Shown: positions 1 through 8,529, counted from the first letter of the stretch. The stretch is 64,000 nucleotides of DNA from Streptomyces xanthochromogenes (GCF_014650455.1 NZ_BMUZ01000011.1:303326-367325); one strand, 5' to 3'. Made by a program: numbers and translations. The notes: generated by a model not told the origin, from the letters alone.

Positions 1-1011
1 CATGCCGCCGTCGACCGCGACGAAGAGGTTGTCCCCGGTGCGCTTGACGGCGAGCACCCGGTACAGCGCGACACCCGCCGGCCCGGCCACGGCGCGGCCC
101 GGCTCGACGAGCAGCCGGGGCACCGCGAGGGAGGCCGCCGCGCAGCTCTCGACGAGTTCGGTTCGCATCCGGCGGGCCAGCGTCGTGATGTCGAGCGCGT
201 CCTCGCCGGGCCGGTAGGCGACGCCGTGGCCGCCGCCCATGTCCAGCTCCGGCAGCACCACGCCGTGGGCGTCACGGATGCGGGCCATCAGGCCGACCAT
301 CCGGCGCACCGCCGACAGATAGGGCTTGACCGTGGTGATCTGTGAACCCAAATGGCAGTGCAGGCCGGTCAGTTCGAGCTGGGGCCGGCCCAGGATGCGG
401 GCGATGGCGTGCTGCGCGTGGCCGTCGGTGAGGGAGAGCCCGAACTTCTGGTCGTCGGTCCCGGTACGGATCTTGTCGTGGCCGCCCGCGCTGATACCGG
501 GCACCACCCGGACCATCACCTTCTGGTGACCGCCCGGGCCGACCGCGGCGGCGAGCCGGGCGATCTCGGAGGGGCTGTCGATGACGATGCGTCCGACGCC
601 GAGGCGCAGCGCGGCCTCGATGTCGTGCGGGGACTTGGCATTGCCGTGCAGCACGATGCGGTCGGCCGGGAACCCGGCGGTGACGGCGAGTTCGAGCTCA
701 CCGGCCGAGCACACGTCGAGGCCGAGCCCCTCGTCCCGCACCCAGTGGGCCATGGCACGGCACAGGAACGCCTTGGCGGCGTACAGCACTTCGGCCTCGG
801 GGAAGGCGCTGCGATAGGTGCGGCAGCGTTCGCGCACCTCGCCCTCGTCCAGCACATAGGCGGGCGTGCCGAAGCGTTCGGCGATCTCGGTGAGCGCGAC
901 GGCGCCGACCGCCAGGCCGCCGTGGCCCAGCCGGGAGGTGGAGGCCGGCCACACGGAAAGGTCGTCCGGAGTGTGGGCGGGGGCGGCGGCCGGCAGGTTC
1001 AAGGTGGTCAT
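1..1011 (-). CDS. lysA: Diaminopimelate decarboxylase-type PLP enzyme, C-terminus beyond the left edge
   Basis: Fold-type III PLP decarboxylase; LysA removes CO2 from meso-diaminopimelate to give lysine in the cytoplasm. Only the first 337 codons are in the window and the frame is still open at base 1. The PLP lysine lies in the motif YAAKAF (K80), the phosphate-binding and substrate regions read GLHCHLGSQ and MGGGHG, and the signature EPGRAV followed by AVDGGM is typical of DAP/ornithine/arginine decarboxylases of this fold. The start is an ATG at 1011, chosen because it precedes the first conserved region by a normal N-terminal length. It stands alone, reading leftwards, with 536 bp of noncoding DNA behind it. 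A stand-alone decarboxylase acting on another diamino acid in secondary metabolism cannot be excluded, because the substrate-specific C-terminal residues are not visible. Confidence 0.85.
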   Translation of the reverse strand, partial: MTTLNLPAAAPAHTPDDLSVWPASTSRLGHGGLAVGAVALTEIAERFGTPAYVLDEGEVRERCRTYRSAFPEAEVLYAAKAFLCRAMAHWVRDEGLGLDVCSAGELELAVTAGFPADRIVLHGNAKSPHDIEAALRLGVGRIVIDSPSEIARLAAAVGPGGHQKVMVRVVPGISAGGHDKIRTGTDDQKFGLSLTDGHAQHAIARILGRPQLELTGLHCHLGSQITTVKPYLSAVRRMVGLMARIRDAHGVVLPELDMGGGHGVAYRPGEDALDITTLARRMRTELVESCAAASLAVPRLLVEPGRAVAGPAGVALYRVLAVKRTGDNLFVAVDGGM

Positions 1012-1547
1012 GGCCAGGTGCTCCTTGTCGGGCGATCCACCGGGTGGGCGCGTCGGCGCGGCGTGCCCCGGGTTCCGGGACGCCGTCGCGGCGACGGGCT
1101 GTGCCATGGGATGCCTCCGGGAGGATCCGCGCGGTGGGTGGGGCGGCCCCGGCACGGGGAGGCGGGCCGGGGCACGTCGGCGACGCTACGCCCGAGCGTG
1201 CCGGCCGCCCGGCGTCCTGACGCGATGCTGACGGCGAGCGCGCACTCACTGATGCGACGCTGACGCCGAACGCGCGCGGGGAGTGCTTTCCTTGCCCGAC
1301 AGGGGCGCAGCCCTCGTGCCTCCGGCGGGGGCCGGGCGGGGCGCCGTTGTCCAGCCCGGGGCGACGCGCTCGCCTCTTGGGGGGCGACTCTTACCTCGAC
1401 GCGAACGGGGTACCCATGTCCTTACGGCAAAGCGAAAGCAAAGGCACCGCACCCCACCTCACTGCCCAGCGCAGTGCCCCGCACCAGTCGGCCTCGCCGT
1501 TTCGTCGGACCCGAGGCCCGGCACCCGCCGTCGGAACGGAGCCCGAT
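1012..1547. other. Intergenic region between lysA and the GNAT gene
   Basis: No convincing gene. It should hold the lysA promoter on the minus strand and the GNAT promoter on the plus strand. An imperfect 22-bp direct repeat lies at 1223-1243 and 1254-1275 (core GCTGACG-CGA-CGCGC), with no known role. If the GNAT gene began at the ATG at 1416 instead of the GTG at 1548, part of this region would be coding. Confidence 0.4.
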
Positions 1548-2351
1548 GTGATCGAACTCTCCTTGCCTCAACTCACCGCCCACGTAGCCCGGTTGAACGC
1601 GACGGAGCCAGGCCCCTCGGCGCTGGCAGAACACGTGCTGACCACCGGGAACGGGCACGCCCTGGCCGACCGCGCCACGCGCCCGCGCGCACTCGCCCTG
1701 GACTGCGCCCGCCATGTGCTGCTGCGCGGCGACCCCGACGCGCTCGACCCGGCGGACCTCGCCCCCCTGGCCCACCGCTACATCGACGCCCCGGCCCCCT
1801 TCCTGCCGGTGCTCGGCGCCGCCTTCGACCACGTGGTGCCGCGCGAGCGCCTCGTCTATGTGCGCCAGCAGGCCACGACTGCCCCGCGTCCGCCGCGCAC
1901 GGTGACGATCCGGCCGCTGACCTCGTCCGACGCGCCCGCGCTCGTCGTCCTGCCCGCGGAATCGGCCTGGATCCACGCGAGTTGGGGCGGGCCCTCGGGG
2001 CTCGGACGGTCCGGGCACGCCTGGGGCGCCTTCGCCCAGGGCAGACTCCTGGCCCTCGCCTGCACGTACTTCCGCGGCGGCGCCTACGAGGACATCGCCG
2101 TGCTCGCCCGTCCCGGGCGGCGCCACCAACGCCTCGCTCTGCACTGCGTGCTGGCACTGAGCCGCGACATCGCGACCCGGGGGCGCGGGGTGAGCTGGAC
2201 CTGCTCCCGCCACGACCGTCCGAGCCGGCTGCTCGCCTGGACGGCCGGATTCCGCCTGGCGCACGAGTACGTCCACTACGCGAGCGGCGCGGCGGTCGCG
2301 GAGGGCGACCGCCTGCCCGACGGCTGCCGGGGTCCGGCCCGCGCCGGTTAG
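1548..2351 (+). CDS. GNAT-like acetyltransferase domain protein
   Basis: A 267-residue soluble protein. The second half (from about residue 125) has the alternating strand/helix pattern of a GNAT fold: ..TVTIRPLTSSDAPAL.. starts the fold, ..WGAFAQGRLLALACTYF.. is the beta2-beta4 sheet, and ..YEDIAVLARPGRRHQRLAL.. sits where the acetyl-CoA pyrophosphate loop (Q/RxxGxG/A) is expected. The first half is helical and has no recognised domain. The GTG at 1548 has GGAG 6 nt upstream. An in-frame ATG at 1416 would add 44 residues of low-complexity sequence with a TTA third codon and is less likely. The substrate cannot be read from sequence. Confidence 0.6.
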   Translation: MIELSLPQLTAHVARLNATEPGPSALAEHVLTTGNGHALADRATRPRALALDCARHVLLRGDPDALDPADLAPLAHRYIDAPAPFLPVLGAAFDHVVPRERLVYVRQQATTAPRPPRTVTIRPLTSSDAPALVVLPAESAWIHASWGGPSGLGRSGHAWGAFAQGRLLALACTYFRGGAYEDIAVLARPGRRHQRLALHCVLALSRDIATRGRGVSWTCSRHDRPSRLLAWTAGFRLAHEYVHYASGAAVAEGDRLPDGCRGPARAG

Positions 2352-2380
2352 CCGGGGCCCGGCGGGGGCACTCGTGCGGC

Positions 2381-2773
2381 ATGAGCGTACCCAAGACCAG
2401 CATCCTCGTACTGGACTGTGCCGAGCCCGTCGAACTGGCCGAGTTCTACGCCAACTTGCTCGGCGGTGAGACCAGGACCGCCGAGAACCCGGACTTCGTC
2501 GAGGTCGTCGGCGGCAACGGCGTCCATCTGGCGATCCGCCGCGATCACGGGTACGCGCCGCCGAGCTGGCCGCGTCCCGAGGACTCGCAGCAGGCGCACC
2601 TCAGGATCGTCGTGGCGCTCGGCGACATGGACGCCGCCGAGCGCGAGGTGATCACCCTGGGCGGCATGCCGGTCGACACCAAGGACAACAACGGGCCGCG
2701 CGACGAACGCGTCTACGCCGACCCGGCCGGCCACTCCTTCACGCTCGCCGTGTCGGCCGAGCGCTCCAAGTAG
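2381..2773 (+). CDS. VOC (glyoxalase/bleomycin-resistance) family protein
   Basis: A 130-residue protein with the paired beta-alpha-beta-beta-beta modules of the vicinal-oxygen-chelate superfamily: SILVLDCAEPVELAEFYANLLGG at the first module and VYADPAGHSFTLAV at the end of the second. The terminal D-P-x-G-H-x-F is the standard position of a metal-ligand strand in this fold. The gene begins 30 nt after the GNAT gene on the same strand, so the two may share a transcript. Members act as isomerases, dioxygenases or drug-binding proteins; nothing here fixes which. Confidence 0.75.
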   Translation: MSVPKTSILVLDCAEPVELAEFYANLLGGETRTAENPDFVEVVGGNGVHLAIRRDHGYAPPSWPRPEDSQQAHLRIVVALGDMDAAEREVITLGGMPVDTKDNNGPRDERVYADPAGHSFTLAVSAERSK

Positions 2774-2906
2774 TCCGGCCCGGAGCCCTGCCGGGCGTCC
2801 TCTTCGCAGGTCGCGGTCCCGGGGACCGCGGCTTCCGGGACCGGACGGAGCCCCGCCGGCGCCCCCTCCCCTGGCGCCGCGCGGGCCGCGCCCCCAGACT
2901 GGCGGC

Positions 2907-3371
2907 ATGGCAGGAAAGCGCAGCGCGGGGCTGCTGTTGTACCGCAGGGCGGCGGGCGGCCTCGAAGTGCTGGTCGGGCACATGGGCGGGCCGTTCCACG
3001 CCGGGCGCGACGCCGGGTCCTGGTCGATCCCCAAGGGTGAGTACGGCCCGGAGGAGCGGCCCGAGGCCGCGGCCCGGCGCGAGTTCGAGGAGGAGCTCGG
3101 GCTGCCGGCGCCCGAGGGCGCCCGGGTGCCGCTGGGCGAGATCGTGCAGCGCTCCGGGAAGACCGTGACGGCGTGGGCGGTGGAGGGCGACCTGGATCCG
3201 GCGGACGCGGTGCCGGGCACGTTCACCATGGAGTGGCCGCGCGGTTCGGGCACCCTGCGCGAGTTCCCGGAGATGGACCGCTTCGCCTGGCTGACCCCCG
3301 AGGCCGCGGCGCCCCTGCTCATCAAGGGCCAACAGGCCTTCCTGGAACGACTCGTGGCACATCTGGCCTAG
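2907..3371 (+). CDS. Nudix hydrolase
   Basis: A 154-residue hydrolase of nucleoside-diphosphate-linked compounds. The Nudix box is complete: G-x5-E-x7-REFEEELGL at residues about 45-67, with the metal-binding RExxEE core intact. The protein opens with a strand ending SAGLLLYRR and closes on a helix after LIKGQQAFLERL, a single-domain Nudix length. The specificity residues downstream do not point to one substrate; NTP-PPase-like (NUDT2/MutT) housecleaning is the family default. It begins 133 nt after the VOC gene. Confidence 0.85.
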   Translation: MAGKRSAGLLLYRRAAGGLEVLVGHMGGPFHAGRDAGSWSIPKGEYGPEERPEAAARREFEEELGLPAPEGARVPLGEIVQRSGKTVTAWAVEGDLDPADAVPGTFTMEWPRGSGTLREFPEMDRFAWLTPEAAAPLLIKGQQAFLERLVAHLA

Positions 3372-3461
3372 CCGTTTCCTCGCCCACATGCGTCCGGGCC
3401 CCCTGTGCGAGCCGGTTCGCCCCCTCGCCGTTCGTCCGGCCCTACCGACGTTCCCAGCAAG

Positions 3462-3491
3462 CTCATGGCTTAATTTAGGGCATGAGTTAAG
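3462..3491. promoter_or_regulatory. Palindromic operator candidate upstream of the ROK regulator
   Basis: Two overlapping inverted repeats are seen: CTCATG (3462-3467) with CATGAG (3481-3486), and CTTAA (3469-3473) with TTAAG (3487-3491). The site is AT-rich against a GC-rich background and sits 64 nt before the ROK start. ROK regulators commonly bind TTAA-flanked palindromes near their own genes, so autoregulation is a reasonable inference. Confidence 0.5.
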
Positions 3492-3554
3492 ACCAGGGAC
3501 AAGGGCGCGGCACCGGCTCTCGCACCGGTATGTTGCACGCAGGGAGGGAGCCAC

Positions 3555-4868
3555 ATGGCCACACCGAACAGAAGGACCGTCCGCGACCTGCGCCGCGACA
3601 ACCGCAGCGCGGTCCTGCGGCGGTTGTACTTCGACGGTCCGATGAGCCGCCAGGCGCTCGGACCAGCCACCGGGCTGAGTTCAGGGTCCATCAGCAACGT
3701 CGTCGCCGAACTCGTCGCCGACGGTCTCCTGGAGGACGCCGGAGTGGTGGACTCCGACGGCGGGCGGCCGCGGACCCTGCTCCGGGTCGCCCCCGACTGC
3801 GGCCACCTCATCGGTGTGGACGTCGGCGAGACCCGGGTCAGGGTCGAGCTGTTCGACCTGGTTCTGCGTGAACTCGCGCGCGTGGAGCTGTCGTTGGACG
3901 TGGGCGGCTACGACGTCGACCACATCGTGGGCCACATTCGTGAGGGTGTCGCGGCCGTGCTGCGCGAGAGCGGTCTCGATCCGGCGCGGCTGCTCGGCGT
4001 GGGCGTAGGCGTGCCGGGCATCGTCGACCGCAGCTCCCCCGACGGAGCCGTGGTGCACGGCCAGACCATCGGCTGGGACGCGGTGCCCCTGGAGTCCCTG
4101 TTGCGGGAGAGCCTCCAACTGCCCCCAGAAACACGCTACTTCATCGAGAACGGCGCCAAGACGCTGGGCCAGGCGGAGCTGTGGTTCGGCGGTGGCCGGG
4201 GGGCGTCCGACGCGGTGATCGTCCTGTTCGGCTCCGGCGTCGGCGCCTGCATCGTCTCGGGCGGCGCGATCTACGGGGGCGCGCACAGCAGCGCCGCCGA
4301 GTGGGGCCACACCACCGTGCACGTACGGGGGCGGCGCTGCCGGTGCGGTGCGCTCGGCTGCCTGGAGGCCTACGCGGGGGCCGAGGCGCTCATCCAGCGC
4401 TGGCGCGAGGCGGGGGCCGAACTGCCCCGCGACGCCGGGGAGGAGGCGGCGCTCACCGCGCTGCTCGCCGCCGCCTACCCCGCGGACCGGAACGTCACCG
4501 CGAACCCGGTCGCGCTCGCGGTGATCGAGGAGACCGCCGAGTACCTGGGCGCGGGCCTGTCCGATCTGATCAACCTCTACAACCCCGAGCGCATCCTCAT
4601 CGGCGGCTGGGCCGGGCTCCAACTCGGCCCGCACATGCTGGAGTCGGTGCGTCGGCACGCCACCGCCTACGCCCTGCGCCACCCGGCGGAGCGGGTCACC
4701 ATCGAGCTCGGCCGGCTCGGCCCGGACGCGGTGACCGTGGGCGCGGCCACCCTCCCCCTGGCCGGCTTCTTCGCCCGGGGCGGCCATCGCGCGCCCGCCA
4801 CCGAACCGGAGACGTCCACGGAAAAGGCTGCCTGGCGCACCGCGGTGGAGGAGCGCGCGGCCCGCTGA
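3555..4868 (+). CDS. ROK family transcriptional regulator
   Basis: A 437-residue sugar-responsive regulator of the NagC/XylR type. An N-terminal winged helix-turn-helix (about residues 15-75, ..MSRQALGPATGLSSGSISNVV..) is followed by the ROK actin-like fold: first phosphate loop GVDVGETRVRVELFD (about 83-97), second lobe IVLFGSGVGACIV, and the zinc-binding signature CRCGALGCLEAYA (about 261-273), all intact. The catalytic Asp loop of ROK kinases (ExGH/D) appears as the modified EWGH, so ligand binding is more likely than kinase activity. The ATG at 3555 follows a strong GGGAGGGAG. The nearest downstream genes, the encapsulin pair, are separated from it by a terminator. The target sugar is unknown. 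Confidence 0.85.
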   Translation: MATPNRRTVRDLRRDNRSAVLRRLYFDGPMSRQALGPATGLSSGSISNVVAELVADGLLEDAGVVDSDGGRPRTLLRVAPDCGHLIGVDVGETRVRVELFDLVLRELARVELSLDVGGYDVDHIVGHIREGVAAVLRESGLDPARLLGVGVGVPGIVDRSSPDGAVVHGQTIGWDAVPLESLLRESLQLPPETRYFIENGAKTLGQAELWFGGGRGASDAVIVLFGSGVGACIVSGGAIYGGAHSSAAEWGHTTVHVRGRRCRCGALGCLEAYAGAEALIQRWREAGAELPRDAGEEAALTALLAAAYPADRNVTANPVALAVIEETAEYLGAGLSDLINLYNPERILIGGWAGLQLGPHMLESVRRHATAYALRHPAERVTIELGRLGPDAVTVGAATLPLAGFFARGGHRAPATEPETSTEKAAWRTAVEERAAR

Positions 4869-4994
4869 CCCGCCTGCGCCGTATTCACGCCGACGATCTC
4901 CGCATTCGACCGGAATAAGCATTCCCATAAGTCGTGCTTTTAGGATCCAATAGCTTTGCGGTCAGTTTGAATTGAGTCTGTTCTGCGCTGCACC

Positions 4995-5025
4995 AAAACC
5001 GCCTCGACCTGCGTCGGGGCGGTTT
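4995..5025 (+). terminator. Intrinsic terminator with T-tract after the ROK gene
   Basis: AAAACCGCC pairs with GGCGGTTTT around a short internal stem, followed by a T run. It lies 127 nt after the ROK stop and 112 nt before the encapsulin start. It either ends the ROK transcript or, if the encapsulin promoter lies in the AT-rich stretch at 4910-4990, acts as a leader attenuator. Confidence 0.75.
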
Positions 5026-5136
5026 TTCATGCCCTCTGCGGCGCATTTTCAGGACTGCCAGAGGCACATGCCCCTTGTGGCACCGGAATTCCAGGAACAC
5101 GATCGGTTCTCGTCCAACCCCGACGTGGAGGTACCG

Positions 5137-6534
5137 GTGAACACTCCTGTGAACAATGGTCGGTCGAGCCTCGGCCCGGACGCCGCACGGCAACTCGCCA
5201 CCGCCACCAAGACCGTTCCGCAAATGCGCGGAATCACCCCGCGCTATCTGCTGCGCGCGCTGCCCTGGGTGGACGTCGAATCCGGCGTCTACCGGGTCAA
5301 CCGCCGGCGTTCCTTCGTCCTGGGCGACGACCGGATCAGCACGTACGACGAGGACGGCACCCCGTGCGTCATGCCGGGCGACCTGCGCGAGCTGCCCTAC
5401 TTACGTGACGCCGAGGACGATCTCCTCGGCGAACTCGCGGGCTCCTTCACGCCGGTGACGTTCGACGCCGGGCAGGTGCTCGTCCAGGAGGGGGACCCCG
5501 CCGAGCGGCTGTGGGTCCTGGTGCAGGGACGCGCGGAGAAGCGCGTCACCGGCCGGTACGGCGAGGACGCCCTGCTCGAAGTCGTGGGCGACGGCCAGTT
5601 CTTCTGTCTCGACTCCTGGACCCGTGGCGAGCCGATGCCGTACCGCGTCAAGGCGCTCACTCCGGGTACCGCACTGTGCGCCGACCGGGCCACGCTCGCC
5701 CAACTGGCGGACCGGAAGCCGGAGTTGCGTACCGCGATGGACGCGTACGCCGCGGGCGACGGGATGCGGCCCGGCGCGGAGGCGCCCATCGACCTCAGCT
5801 CGGGGCACGTCGGCGAGGTCGATCTGCCGGGTACCTATGTCGACTACGAGGACGCGCCGCGTGAGTACCACATGACGCTCGCCCAGACGGTGTTGCGCGT
5901 CCACACCCGGGTCGCGGACCTGTACAACGGCCCGATCGACCAGACGCGTGCCCAGTCCAACCTGACGGTGCAGGCGCTGCGCGAGCGGCAGGAGGCGGCC
6001 CTGCTCAACCACCCCGAATTCGGCCTCCTGAACAACGTCTCCGCCGGTCAGCGCGTGCAGTCCCGGACCGGTTCACCGACCCCGGACGATCTCGACGAGC
6101 TGCTGGCCCGGGTGTGGAAGCAGCCCGGCTTCTTCGTGGCGCACCCCCGGGCGATAGCCGCCTTCGGCCGCGAGTGCACCCGCCGGGGCGTACCGCCGGT
6201 GACCGACAACCGCTACGGCAGCCCGCTGCTCACCTGGCGGGGAGTGCCGCTGCTGCCCTCCGACAAGGTCCGCTTCTCCGGCGGCGGGGCCGTCGGCACC
6301 ACGGAGATCCTGCTCATGCGCACGGGCGAGGCCGAGCAGGGCGTGGTCGGGCTGCGTCCCGCGGGCGTCCCCGACGAGGTCGAACCCGGCCTGTCCATGC
6401 GGAACATGGGGGTCGACCAGAAGGGCATCACCTCGTACCTGATGACGGCGTACTTCAACACGGCCGTCCTGGTGGAGGACGCGATCGCCGTGCTCCAGAA
6501 CGTCGAGGTGTCCAACTACCATGACTACTCCTGA
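5137..6534 (+). CDS. Family 2 encapsulin shell protein with inserted cyclic-nucleotide-binding domain (2B-type architecture)
   Basis: A 465-residue HK97-fold nanocompartment shell protein. Residues 1-95 hold the family 2 N-terminal arm and E-loop region (..TPRYLLRALPWVDVESGVYRV..). Residues about 96-200 are an inserted cNMP-binding-like beta-roll (..VTFDAGQVLVQEGDPAERLW..GDGQFF..). Residues about 225-465 return to the shell P/A domains (..YNGPIDQTRAQSNLTVQALRE..). The phosphate-binding cassette is degenerate: FFCLD stands where FGE is usual. The GTG at 5137 is preferred over longer options because GGAG lies 5 nt before it and the conserved arm starts there. Leu89 is encoded by TTA (5401-5403), so translation should need the bldA tRNA. 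It overlaps the desulfurase gene by 14 nt, the arrangement seen for shell and cargo. The inserted domain is the hallmark of family 2B; the partner is the cargo type best known from 2A. Confidence 0.9.
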   Translation: MNTPVNNGRSSLGPDAARQLATATKTVPQMRGITPRYLLRALPWVDVESGVYRVNRRRSFVLGDDRISTYDEDGTPCVMPGDLRELPYLRDAEDDLLGELAGSFTPVTFDAGQVLVQEGDPAERLWVLVQGRAEKRVTGRYGEDALLEVVGDGQFFCLDSWTRGEPMPYRVKALTPGTALCADRATLAQLADRKPELRTAMDAYAAGDGMRPGAEAPIDLSSGHVGEVDLPGTYVDYEDAPREYHMTLAQTVLRVHTRVADLYNGPIDQTRAQSNLTVQALRERQEAALLNHPEFGLLNNVSAGQRVQSRTGSPTPDDLDELLARVWKQPGFFVAHPRAIAAFGRECTRRGVPPVTDNRYGSPLLTWRGVPLLPSDKVRFSGGGAVGTTEILLMRTGEAEQGVVGLRPAGVPDEVEPGLSMRNMGVDQKGITSYLMTAYFNTAVLVEDAIAVLQNVEVSNYHDYS

Positions 6535-7789
6535 CGTTACGGAGCGGATCGCCCCGCCCGGGCGCCGACCGGGCGGATTCACACCGGAGTCGGCACGCAA
6601 GGACTTCCCGATCCTGCACCGCACGGTCAACGGGCATCCGCTGGTGTGGCTGGACAACGCGGCCACCACGCAGAAGCCGCGCCAGGTCATCGAGGCGATC
6701 GCCGGCTACTACGGCACGGCCAACTCCAACATCCACCGCGGCGCCCACACCATGGCCCGGGAGGCCACCGAGATGTACGAGGCGGGCCGGGCCGCCGTCG
6801 CGGACTTCCTGGGGGCGCCGTCGCCCGACTCCATCGTGTTCGTACGGGGCACGACGGAGGCCGTGAACCTGGTCGCACAGAGCTGGGGGCGGGCCCATCT
6901 CGGCCCGGGCGACGACATCCTCGTCCCGGTCCTGGAGCATCACTCGGACATCGTGCCCTGGCAGTTGATCGCGCGCGAGACCCGGGCGCGCGTCGTCCCG
7001 GTGCCGCTCCTCGCGGACGGACGGATCGACCAGGACGCCTACGCGGACCTGCTCTCCTCACGCACCCGGCTCGTCGCGATCAGCCAGGCCTCGAACGTAC
7101 TCGGTACGGTCCCACCGGTGCGCGAGATGACGGCGCTCGCCCACCGCTACCGGGCGAAGGTGCTGGTCGACGGGGCGCAGGCGGTGGCCCACCGGCCCGT
7201 CGACGTCACCGATCTGGACGCCGACTTCTACGCCTTCTCCGGACACAAGCTGTACGCACCCACGGGCATCGGCGCGCTCTACGTGAAGCCCGGGGTCCTC
7301 GCGGATCTGCGGCCCTGGCAGGGCGGCGGCAACATGATCGACTCGGTGTCCTTCGAGCGCACCACGTTCGCCCCGGTGCCCCACCTCATGGAGGCCGGCA
7401 CCGGGAACATCGCCGGGGTGGCCGGGCTGCTCGCCGCGCTCAAGTGGTTCATGTCCTTCGACCGGGACGCGGTCGCGGCGTACGAGGACGAGCTGACGGC
7501 GTACGCCCAGCAGACGATGGCGATGGTGCCGGGTCTGGAGATCCTGGGGTCGGCGCCGGGCCGGATCGCGGTGCTCACGTTCACCATGGCGGGCCACGAC
7601 CCGGCGGCCGTCGCGTCCTGGCTGGACCGGGACGGCATCGCGATTCGGGCCGGTCACCACTGTGCGCAGCCCGCCCTTGCCCACTACGGCCTGGAGTCGG
7701 CGGCCCGCGCCTCCTTCGCGCTGTACAACACCCCGGAGGAGGTGGACGAGCTCGTGGCGTCGCTGCTGCGCCTGCACGAGTCGGCCTGA
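6521..7789 (+). CDS. SufS-type cysteine desulfurase, predicted encapsulin cargo
   Basis: A 422-residue PLP enzyme that releases sulfur from cysteine as a persulfide. The core is complete: LDNAATTQKP (44-53), EHHSDIVPWQ (139-148), PLP lysine K243 in FSGHKLYAP, and catalytic Cys381 in RAGHHCAQP, which is the SufS/CsdA (group II) signature. Only about 28 residues precede the core, Pro/Arg-rich and probably disordered. Family 2A cargo desulfurases that have been studied carry a long disordered N-terminal extension that directs encapsulation, so the short tail here is unusual. The start ATG lies inside the last codons of the shell gene, implying translational coupling and a fixed shell-to-cargo ratio. 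No sulfur-carrier or acetyltransferase gene follows. Confidence 0.88.
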   Translation: MTTPDVTERIAPPGRRPGGFTPESARKDFPILHRTVNGHPLVWLDNAATTQKPRQVIEAIAGYYGTANSNIHRGAHTMAREATEMYEAGRAAVADFLGAPSPDSIVFVRGTTEAVNLVAQSWGRAHLGPGDDILVPVLEHHSDIVPWQLIARETRARVVPVPLLADGRIDQDAYADLLSSRTRLVAISQASNVLGTVPPVREMTALAHRYRAKVLVDGAQAVAHRPVDVTDLDADFYAFSGHKLYAPTGIGALYVKPGVLADLRPWQGGGNMIDSVSFERTTFAPVPHLMEAGTGNIAGVAGLLAALKWFMSFDRDAVAAYEDELTAYAQQTMAMVPGLEILGSAPGRIAVLTFTMAGHDPAAVASWLDRDGIAIRAGHHCAQPALAHYGLESAARASFALYNTPEEVDELVASLLRLHESA

Positions 7790-7953
7790 CCCCGTGCGGG
7801 TCCGGCCCCGGGGCCCCCGTGGTTGCCGGGCCCCGGCCGTTCGGGTCGCATCCCGGGTGGGCCGGGTGTGTGATGGAGGGGACGCGTCGAGGGGTCCCGG
7901 CCGGCCACGGCCGGGGCCGCCCCAGGGGGCAGCAGTGACGAAGGGAGTCGCTC

Positions 7954-8301
7954 ATGCACACCGGACGCACACGTCGAGCGCTGGCCGCGGGCCTGCTCGC
8001 CTGCGGTCTTTCCGCGGGCGGCGTCGCCATGGCGGTCACCGCCACCGCGGCCCCGGCACACCATGACGACGGACCCGTGTGGGGCACCGTGACCTCGCGC
8101 ATCGAACTGAACGTACGGGAGGACCCGACGCTGCGCGCCGATGTGGTGACGAGTCTGTCGCCGGGCGACCAGGACCGTGTGGAGTGCAAGACGCACGGGA
8201 CGCAGGTGAACGGCACCGGCTGGTGGTACTGGCTGGGCCACGCGCGCGGCTGGGTCAGCGCCTCGTACGTCGACGCGCAAGGACGCGTCCCCGACTGCTA
8301 G
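7954..8301 (+). CDS. Small secreted SH3-like domain protein
   Basis: A 115-residue exported protein. A Sec signal peptide is seen: basic HTGRTRRAL, a hydrophobic core to about residue 27, and cleavage near TATA-AP. The mature part is one bacterial SH3 (SH3b) unit with the usual first strand ..ELNVREDPTLRADVV.. and ..WWYWLGHARGWVSASYV.. near the end. Two cysteines (in VECKTHG and at the C-terminus) may form a disulfide. SH3b domains bind cell-wall peptide or act as targeting modules. AAGGGAG lies upstream of the ATG. It appears monocistronic, followed by a hairpin. Confidence 0.75.
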   Translation: MHTGRTRRALAAGLLACGLSAGGVAMAVTATAAPAHHDDGPVWGTVTSRIELNVREDPTLRADVVTSLSPGDQDRVECKTHGTQVNGTGWWYWLGHARGWVSASYVDAQGRVPDC

Positions 8302-8350
8302 GACGTCCTCGACCGCCAGGGCATCCCCGGCCCCCGCCGGTCGACGCGCA

Positions 8351-8374
8351 GCCCCACCGCCGGTGCGGTGGGGC
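8351..8374 (+). terminator. Hairpin terminator after the SH3 gene
   Basis: A perfect 10-bp stem GCCCCACCGC/GCGGTGGGGC with a 4-nt loop, 50 nt after the SH3 stop. There is no T-tract, as is common in Streptomyces. Confidence 0.6.
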
Positions 8375-8500
8375 CGCGGCATGTCGCGAACCGGACGGTG
8401 AAGGAGCCCGGGGCCCCGTGTTCCGGTCGTGCCGGGTCGGCGCCCGCGCGCGACCCGCCGAACGGGGTGGTGCACTTTGCCGACTCGCCCTCTCCTTCTC

Positions 8501-8529
8501 TTGACATGCACTTGTCCGGCCGCTGTGAT
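8501..8529 (+). promoter_or_regulatory. Probable sigma-70-type promoter of the alpha-galactosidase gene
   Basis: TTGACA at 8501-8506, a 17-nt spacer, then TGTGAT at 8524-8529 (4 of 6 to TATAAT). Its position makes the upstream ATG at 8506 an unlikely start and supports the TTG at 8590. Confidence 0.5.
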
